NCBI GenBank assembly: GCA_964636885.1 | Contig: CAZWVA010000073.1 | Location: 1 to 12,181, forward strand | Direction: 5' to 3' | DNA length: 12,181 nucleotides | Source of the DNA: CAZWVA01 sp964636885 | GTDB lineage: Bacteria > Desulfobacterota_D > UBA1144 > Nemesobacterales > CSP1-2 | Part shown: positions 7,087-12,181 of the stretch, piece by piece | Layout: every line of letters starts with the position of its first letter | Numbering within the stretch: the stretch's first letter is position 1 | Translations under genes and position numbers: made by a program | Notes under the pieces: model-generated | Told to the model about the DNA's origin: nothing | Databases searched by the model: none | The model's input: the letters and a program-made list of their open reading frames with translations, nothing else

Positions 7087-7650
7087 ATGAATATGATTGG
7101 GTTTCTGGTATTCATAGTGATCATAGGGATTCTAATCGCCGTATTTGTTGGCATATACAACTCCCTCATTAGACTGAGAAACATGTCGGAGCAATCGTGG
7201 TCGGATATCGACGTCCAGCTTAAGAGGAGATACGACCTTGTACCTAACCTCGTTGAAACCGTAAGGGGCTACGCATCTCACGAGAGGGAAACATTTGAAA
7301 AGGTGGTTCAGGCGAGAAACGCGGCGATGCAGGCCTCTTCCCCCGCGGATAAAGCCCAGGCGGAAAACGCCCTTCAATCGACACTGAGGAGTCTCTTTGC
7401 CCTTGCGGAGAGCTACCCGGAGCTCAAGGCAAACCAGAACTTCATAGAGCTTCAGAAGGAGCTCTCAAACATAGAAGAGCAGATCCAGCTCTCGCGCCGT
7501 TACTATAACGCCGTTGTTAGGGACCTCAATACGAAGATCGAAACCGTTCCAAGCAACGTAGTCGCAAATATGTTTGGATTCACAAAGAAGGAGTACTTTG
7601 AACTAGAATCCGCAGAGGAAAGAAGGGCGCCACAGGTTAAGTTCGGCTAA
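7087..7650 (+). CDS. lemA: LemA family membrane-anchored protein
   Basis: LemA protein of 187 residues, the normal family size; its biochemical function is not settled. One N-terminal membrane anchor (about residues 4-26, hydrophobic through GFLVFIVIIGILIAVFVGIY) is followed by a long helical domain. The LemA hallmark is the stretch from YNSLIRLRN through WSDIDVQLKRRYDLVPNLV and ETVRGYASHE. Further helices follow with NFIELQKEL, then RRYYNAVVRDLN and a VPSNVVANMFGF segment near the end. Two starts are possible: ATG 7087 is only two bases from the AAGGGG ribosome site, while ATG 7093 is at a better eight-base distance and would give 185 residues. The DUF2207 gene starts on the base after the stop codon, so the two are surely co-transcribed. 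LemA and DUF2207 or TPM-type proteins are often neighbours. Confidence 0.93.
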   Translation: MNMIGFLVFIVIIGILIAVFVGIYNSLIRLRNMSEQSWSDIDVQLKRRYDLVPNLVETVRGYASHERETFEKVVQARNAAMQASSPADKAQAENALQSTLRSLFALAESYPELKANQNFIELQKELSNIEEQIQLSRRYYNAVVRDLNTKIETVPSNVVANMFGFTKKEYFELESAEERRAPQVKFG

Positions 7651-9354
7651 ATGAAGACCGGGGCATCGATCCTTTCTATTTTCCTCTCTATTCTCTTCTT
7701 CCCTCCCTCCCTTCACCCAGAGGAGATAAGGGATTTCCACGTAGAGATACTAATAGGTAAGGACGCCTCGATAAGCGTCGAGGAGGACATCGAATACGAT
7801 TTCGGTTATGAGTTAAGGCACGGGATATTTAGGGAGATACCCTACAGATACCAGGTCGATAGCCTGAGAAACTATAACTTGAGGATGGACATATACAGGG
7901 TCACCGATTTTAAGGATAGGCCTTACAAATATGGGGTAAGTCGAGAAGGCGGAAACGTGGTGGTTAAGATAGGTGACCCGGATAGGGAGATAACCGGGAT
8001 TCACGGATACAAGATAGGGTACATGGTCGAGAGGGCGATCGTCTTTTTCAAGGACCATGACGAGCTCTACTGGAACGCTACTGGTAACGGATGGAGGGTT
8101 CCCATAAGAAAGGCAAGCGCAAGGGTCTACCTGGAGGGGGAAACACCCAAGGACATTAAAGCCACTTGCTATACGGGGGTCTTAGGCTCAAGAGGCCGGG
8201 ATTGCACCTTCAGTATAACCCCAAATGGGGTCGAGTTTAACGCCTCAAGGGGCTTTAGACCAGGCGAGGGGCTTACTATCGTTATAGGGCTCCCCAAGGG
8301 GATACTGAAGGGGCCTTCCTCTTTAGAGAGGCTCTCATGGTTCGTATCGGATAACTGGTTCTACTCCATTCCCTTCCTGACCCTCTTTCTCATATCATAT
8401 ACCTGGTACACGAGGGGACGAGACCCTGAGGGAAAGGGGATCATCCCCGTAAGATACGAACCGCCAAAGGATCTAACCCCTGCCGAGGCCGGAACCCTCA
8501 TGGACGAGCGCGCCGACATCATGGATATAACCTCAACCGTTATAGACCTTGCCGTAAGAGGCTATATCAAGATCCAAGAGGTTGAGGCCACAAGGTTCTT
8601 TTTCTTCTCAGATAGGGACTACAGGCTCATAAAACTCAAGGAACCGGAGATAGGAGAGCTCAAGGAGCATGAAAGAAGGGTTTTTTCGGGTATATTTTCA
8701 GGCACCGACAAGGAGGTAATGGTCTCGGATTTAAAGAACAGATTCTACACACACCTTCCGGGGATAAAGAAGGCGCTTTATGGAGAGCTCATAAGAGGTG
8801 GGTTCTTTCCCACCAATCCTGAGTACATAAGAAGCGTCTTTAAATGGATTGGGATAGGGATAGCGGTAGCATCCCTCTTTCTGGTTCCACATCTAGGTAT
8901 AAAGCTCTCCCTTATCCTCTCTGGGATTTTTATTCTCGTATTTTCGAGGTTCATGCCAAGAAAGACGAAGAAGGGAGTATCGGCTAAGGAGGAGATACTG
9001 GGCTTTAGGGAGTTTATAGAGCGCGCCGAGGCGGATAGGATCAAAAGGCTCGCCAAAGACGATCCCACACTCTTTGACAGGGTGCTTCCCTATGCACTTG
9101 TGTTTGAACTAGGAGACAGGTGGGCCGAGGCCTTTCGCAATATGTATAAGAGCCCACCTTCCTGGTACGACTCCCCTAGATACAGGGGTTCGTTCTCGCC
9201 GAACGTGTTCGTAAGCGACATCGGAAGGAGCCTAAGCGTTATGAATAGCACCTTTATATCCGCACCGAGGAGTTCGGGTGGCGCCGGAGGAAGCGGTTTT
9301 AGTGGAGGCTCAAGCGGAGGTGGGTTTGGCGGAGGGGGTGGAAGGTCTTGGTAG
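7651..9354 (+). CDS. DUF2207 family membrane protein with glycine-rich tail
   Basis: Predicted envelope membrane protein of 567 residues; molecular function unknown. An N-terminal signal segment (about 1-23, ILSIFLSILFFPPSL) leads to an extracytoplasmic beta-rich domain of roughly 190 residues. This carries DUF2207 traits such as ISVEEDIEYDFG, HGIFREIPY and ELYWNATGNGWRVPI. A membrane segment near 235-253 (FYSIPFLTLFLISY) precedes the PVRYEPPKDLTPAEAGTL motif and a cytoplasmic winged-helix-like part with IDLAVRGYIKI. Two more hydrophobic helices lie about 395-433. The tail of about 28 residues is almost entirely Gly and Ser and ends GGGGGRSW, an ending shared with many DUF2207 and TPM proteins. 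It begins directly at the lemA stop without a clear ribosome site, suggesting translational coupling. The family call is confident. Confidence 0.88.
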   Translation: MKTGASILSIFLSILFFPPSLHPEEIRDFHVEILIGKDASISVEEDIEYDFGYELRHGIFREIPYRYQVDSLRNYNLRMDIYRVTDFKDRPYKYGVSREGGNVVVKIGDPDREITGIHGYKIGYMVERAIVFFKDHDELYWNATGNGWRVPIRKASARVYLEGETPKDIKATCYTGVLGSRGRDCTFSITPNGVEFNASRGFRPGEGLTIVIGLPKGILKGPSSLERLSWFVSDNWFYSIPFLTLFLISYTWYTRGRDPEGKGIIPVRYEPPKDLTPAEAGTLMDERADIMDITSTVIDLAVRGYIKIQEVEATRFFFFSDRDYRLIKLKEPEIGELKEHERRVFSGIFSGTDKEVMVSDLKNRFYTHLPGIKKALYGELIRGGFFPTNPEYIRSVFKWIGIGIAVASLFLVPHLGIKLSLILSGIFILVFSRFMPRKTKKGVSAKEEILGFREFIERAEADRIKRLAKDDPTLFDRVLPYALVFELGDRWAEAFRNMYKSPPSWYDSPRYRGSFSPNVFVSDIGRSLSVMNSTFISAPRSSGGAGGSGFSGGSSGGGFGGGGGRSW

Positions 9355-9400
9355 TTTGAATCACGATACAGGATGCATAGTGCAGGAAAAGATAGATAAA

Positions 9401-9590
9401 TCATGCATCATTCTTAGCGATTCGAAACCAGTACACGAATAAACCTTTCTCCAGTTCTTGGTAGTTCTTAAGCTCCTCTACTATCTTCCAGAACCTATCG
9501 TTATGCCTTTTCTCTTATGTGTGCAATCTCATGAAATACCACATACTCTATTAGATACTCAGGCAGGTGTTTCATAAGGGAGTTAACGGT
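9401..9590 (-). pseudogene. 3' remnant of a YgjP/DUF45-type zinc metallopeptidase gene, frameshifted and 5'-truncated
   Basis: Reading leftward from about 9590, one frame gives NSLMKHLPEYLIEYVVFHEI then AHIREK and a stop. It contains the zinc motif HEIAH with its first histidine at 9533-9531. The next frame takes over at an AAAA run (complement of 9508-9511) and continues KRHNDRFWKIVEELKNYQEL, then EKGLFVYWFRIAKNDA to a TGA at 9403-9401. Joining the frames by removing one base restores HEIAHIRERHNDRFW, the DUF45 pattern HExxH plus a third histidine before FW. The N-terminal half, including the usual WGSC-type region, is absent because the sequence changes character at about 9590-9600. It converges on the DUF2207 gene. 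The frameshift could be a sequencing error; the truncation could be a chimeric join. No intact product can be made from what is seen. Confidence 0.75.
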
Positions 9591-9591
9591 T

Positions 9592-9617
9592 GGCGTCAGC
9601 CGCACGCCGTGTTGGGC
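9592..9617 (-). other. Sequence resembling half of an integron attC site, 3' of the ATPase gene
   Basis: Read on the minus strand, GCCCAAC (9617-9611) fits the attC core RYYYAAC. It is followed by ACGGC and then GTGCGGCTGACGCC, resembling the left arm of attC or attC-like repeats. It lies 37 bases after the ATPase stop, in the orientation an attC has behind a cassette gene. The expected second arm ending GTTRRRY is missing: the peptidase remnant begins where that arm should start. A chance resemblance is possible, as only one arm is present and no integrase is seen. Confidence 0.35.
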
Positions 9618-9654
9618 CGCGCGTGTTTGGAATAAGGCCCAGTTGCAAATACCC

Positions 9655-12181
9655 CTAGCTCATTTCCCCAAACCACCCGCGCCGCACCATCCACTTTGCC
9701 AATTCTAACACGGGCGAAACAGTAAAAGCCAACAGGACGACGATAGCCCAATCCACGAGTGGCAGGCTAAACGTGCCAAACGGGTCGTGCAGGAAAGGCA
9801 CGTACACGATTAAGGCCAACAACGCCAATTCCCATACAATCGCCAGATTCAACCATTTGTTGGCAAATGGCTGGTTTAGCACCGAATGGCGGTCGGAGCG
9901 GAAGTTGTAGGCTTTGAAGAACTGAATCAATACCAGTGACACAAACGCCATCGTCCTGGCTTCTTCGATGCTCCGGCCAGAGTTCAACGCCCAGGCAAAA
10001 AGGCCCAGGTTGATTACCGCTGACCAAAATCCGCCCACCACCATCAAAGTAACGACCGCCCGGGTGAAGATGCCGGTACGCGGGTTGCGCGGCTTGCGGC
10101 GCATTAAGTCGAGTTCGGGTGGGTCTACGGATAACGCCAATGCGGGCAAGCCATCGGTGGCGAGATTGACGTACAGGATTTGCACGGCAGTCAACGGCAT
10201 GGGCAGGCCCAGCAGCGCTGCTCCGGCCATCAAGATGATTTCGCCAATGTTGGACGAGAGCAGGTACATCAGATATTTTTTGATGTTACCGAAGATGACC
10301 CGTCCCTCTTCGACGGCCGCCACAATGGAAGCAAAGTTGTCATCGGTGAGTGTCATAGCGGCGGCCTCTTTGGTCACGTCCGTGCCGGTGATACCCATCG
10401 CGATGCCAATGTCGGCCTTCTTGAGCGCAGGTGCGTCATTCACCCCGTCGCCCGTCATCGCGACGACATGGCCTTTCTTTTGCAGAGCTGTGACCACCCG
10501 CAACTTATGCGCCGGAGAAACGCGAGCGTAGACTTCAATGTTCTCGACTTCGCGCTCAAACTCGGCCTCGCTCATCGCCTCCAGTTCTGTGCCGGTCACG
10601 ACGCGGCCTGTCTTGAGCAATCCCAATTCGCGGGCAATTGCTTGCGCCGTCAAGGGGTGGTCGCCGGTAATCATCACCGGTTTGATCCCGGCTTGTTCGC
10701 AGGTCTGAATCGCGGCCTTCGCCTCCGGGCGCGGTGGGTCAATCATGCCCACCAAACCCAAAAATGTCATTTCGTTTTCGGCGTTTTCCAGTGATGCACC
10801 CGGTTTATAAGCTACCGCCAGAACGCGCAAGGCTTCACTCGCCATCTGGCGGGCCGTTTCCAGAATCATCTCTCTTCTTGCAGCGTCGAGCGGCGCTTCG
10901 CCCTCTTCGGTCAACTGCTGCGCGCATGAGTCGAGGATGACTTCCGGTGCGCCTTTGGAATAGGCAACGACACCCTCTGGCGCGGCGTGGAGGGTCGTCA
11001 TGCGTTTGGTTTCGGAGGTGAAGGGAATCTCGTTCACGCGGGGAAACTGCAAGTCAAGGTCGGCTTTGGTCATCCCGGCTTTGGCGGCGGCCACCACCAA
11101 TGCGCCCTCCGTCGGATCACCTTTGACATGCCAGCGGCCATCGGCCTCACTGTGAACGATATGCGCGTCAGAGGCAAGGGTTGCGGCCTGCAACAACAGT
11201 TTGAGGGGATCGGAGGGTTCGACGCTGAGGCCATCGCGCGAGAACTGGCCGTGCGGTTCGTAGCCCGCGCCGGAGACATCCCACATTTGCCCGGCCACAA
11301 AGATCTTGCGGACCGTCATCTCGTCTTTTGTTAGCGTGCCGGTCTTGTCGGAGCAGATAACCGAAGTACTACCAAGCGTCTCGACGGCCGGAAGGCGGCG
11401 CATCAGTGCATTACGCTTGACCATCCTCTGCACGCCGATAGCGAGTGAGATTGTGACCACGGCGGGCAGGGCCTCCGGGACAACGGCAACCGCCAGCGCG
11501 ATACCGAAAACCAACATCTCAATGAAGGGTTGCCCACGAAACAGGCCGAGGGCAACAATGACTGCCACCACCGCGAAGGCGGCCCGTGCCAGGGCGTGGC
11601 CAACTTTATCCAGGTTTTCTTGCAACGGGGTCTTGCCGGTTTCAATCGTCTGAAGCATTTGGGCGACCTTGCCGAATTCAGTGTTCATGCCCGTTGCAAC
11701 GACAACGGCGCGGCCACGGCCATAGGTCACAGCGGTACCTGCGTAGGCCATGTTCTTGCGGTCGCCTAAAGCCAATTCACCGTTCGTGAGGCGAGCGGCG
11801 TGTTTTTCCACCGGAACCGATTCGCCTGTAAGCGCGGCTTCTTCGATTTGCAAATTCACAGCCTCAATCAATCGGGCATCGGCGGGGACTTTGTCGCCTG
11901 CTCGCAAGAGAATAATATCGCCCGGCACAAGGTCGCGGGCCGGAATTTCAACTTCCGCCCCATCGCGGAGGGCGGTTGCTGTTGGCGCGGCCATTTGGCG
12001 CAACGCCTCAATAGCGCGTTCGGCGCGGTATTCCTGCACAAATCCCAACAGCACAGCAAACAGCACGATGACGGTAATGGCGATGGCTTCAACCCCGTGC
12101 CCGAGGAAGGCGGAGATCGCCGTCGCCACGAGCAGAATGAGGATCAACACATTCTTGAACTGCTCAAAAAGAATCCTCCAT
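9655..12181 (-). CDS. P-type (P2A) cation-transporting ATPase, calcium-type, N terminus beyond right edge
   Basis: Large membrane pump coupling ATP hydrolysis to cation export, most likely calcium. About 841 residues are visible; the frame stays open to the edge (WRILFEQFKN before the GTG at 12150), so perhaps 50-70 N-terminal residues are outside. Counting from that GTG: TGES of the actuator domain at 108-111, PEALP in helix M4 at 225-229, the phosphorylation motif DKTGTLT with Asp268, KGAPE of the nucleotide domain at 399-403, and TGDGVNDAP at 567-574. Ligands matching SERCA site II are present: Glu226 in M4, and Asn662 and Asp666 in M6. M5 also keeps SSNIGE. The M8 position of SERCA Glu908 seems to be Gln743, suggesting one Ca site, as in PMR1-type pumps. 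Codon use (CGC/CGG arginine, few AUA) differs sharply from all other genes here. Manganese or other cations remain possible. Confidence 0.93.
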   Translation of the reverse strand, partial: WRILFEQFKNVLILILLVATAISAFLGHGVEAIAITVIVLFAVLLGFVQEYRAERAIEALRQMAAPTATALRDGAEVEIPARDLVPGDIILLRAGDKVPADARLIEAVNLQIEEAALTGESVPVEKHAARLTNGELALGDRKNMAYAGTAVTYGRGRAVVVATGMNTEFGKVAQMLQTIETGKTPLQENLDKVGHALARAAFAVVAVIVALGLFRGQPFIEMLVFGIALAVAVVPEALPAVVTISLAIGVQRMVKRNALMRRLPAVETLGSTSVICSDKTGTLTKDEMTVRKIFVAGQMWDVSGAGYEPHGQFSRDGLSVEPSDPLKLLLQAATLASDAHIVHSEADGRWHVKGDPTEGALVVAAAKAGMTKADLDLQFPRVNEIPFTSETKRMTTLHAAPEGVVAYSKGAPEVILDSCAQQLTEEGEAPLDAARREMILETARQMASEALRVLAVAYKPGASLENAENEMTFLGLVGMIDPPRPEAKAAIQTCEQAGIKPVMITGDHPLTAQAIARELGLLKTGRVVTGTELEAMSEAEFEREVENIEVYARVSPAHKLRVVTALQKKGHVVAMTGDGVNDAPALKKADIGIAMGITGTDVTKEAAAMTLTDDNFASIVAAVEEGRVIFGNIKKYLMYLLSSNIGEIILMAGAALLGLPMPLTAVQILYVNLATDGLPALALSVDPPELDLMRRKPRNPRTGIFTRAVVTLMVVGGFWSAVINLGLFAWALNSGRSIEEARTMAFVSLVLIQFFKAYNFRSDRHSVLNQPFANKWLNLAIVWELALLALIVYVPFLHDPFGTFSLPLVDWAIVVLLAFTVSPVLELAKWMVRRGWFGEMS

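Larger units (their letters stand above)
9355..9654. other. Intergenic block containing the peptidase remnant and a composition break
   Basis: This 300-base stretch separates the convergent DUF2207 and ATPase genes. Its first 46 bases hold only a weak seven-base inverted repeat, GATGCAT (9372-9378) and ATGCATC (9403-9409), with no T-run. The peptidase remnant follows. From about 9592 the DNA is G+C-rich and belongs in character with the ATPase gene. No complete gene, RNA gene or insertion-sequence end was seen. Confidence 0.6.

Noticed and set aside
9240..9354. Glycine-rich repeats at the end of DUF2207 as a separate repeat element
   Set aside because: They are in frame, end in the family's usual GGGGGRSW tail and need no other explanation.
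9372..9409. Inverted repeat GATGCAT/ATGCATC as a terminator for DUF2207
   Set aside because: Only seven AT-containing pairs around a 24-base loop with no following T-run; the arms are themselves near-palindromic, so the match is easily random.
9968..10794. Long plus-strand reading frames opposite the ATPase gene
   Set aside because: Shadows of a G+C-rich coding strand; the minus strand carries all P-type ATPase motifs through the same stretch.
1..12181. CRISPR arrays, tRNA or rRNA genes, riboswitches, transposases
   Set aside because: Both strands were scanned by eye; no regularly spaced direct repeats, tRNA-like T-arm with matching acceptor, or transposase or integrase motifs were found.

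Overview
The window is bacterial DNA and looks like two pieces of different origin joined near position 9590. Positions 1 to about 9590 carry compact, ordinary chromosomal genes. They use AGA/AGG arginine and AUA isoleucine codons heavily, as many thermophilic and deltaproteobacterial-type genomes do. An IHF-alpha-like gene directly behind pheT recalls the pheT-ihfA order of Proteobacteria. I would guess a deltaproteobacterial or related, possibly thermophilic, lineage, with low confidence. From about 9600 to the end the DNA is visibly richer in G+C, uses CGC/CGG arginine, and encodes one large P-type ATPase. Its style reminds me of Chloroflexi (Anaerolineae), also with low confidence.

Layout. 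The 5' end of an acyl-CoA dehydrogenase gene runs off the left edge (minus). A 239-base gap follows, then a ROK-family sugar kinase and a TrmN6/YfiC-type tRNA adenine methyltransferase (plus). These converge, with a 20-base overlap, on a four-gene minus-strand operon read from the right: pheT, an ihfA-like gene, a DUF502 membrane protein gene and tilS. The members are separated by 15 bases or overlap. Divergent from pheT are lemA and a DUF2207 membrane protein gene (plus), which abut exactly. The 158-base pheT/lemA gap has recognisable promoters in both directions and two palindromes. Beyond DUF2207 lies the 3' remnant of a YgjP/DUF45-type zinc peptidase gene (minus). It has a frameshift and its 5' part is missing at the point where the composition changes. 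The P-type calcium-type ATPase gene (minus) then fills the window and continues past the right edge.

Function. The central operon is translation housekeeping (phenylalanyl-tRNA synthetase beta chain, lysidine synthetase) plus a nucleoid protein and a membrane protein. TilS enables AUA decoding, a codon its neighbours use often. lemA and DUF2207 form an envelope-associated pair of unknown role. I see no complete new defence or mobile system. The most unusual point is the 9590-9617 junction. There a truncated gene meets foreign-looking DNA beside what resembles half of an integron attC site. This could be a real recombination point or an assembly chimera.
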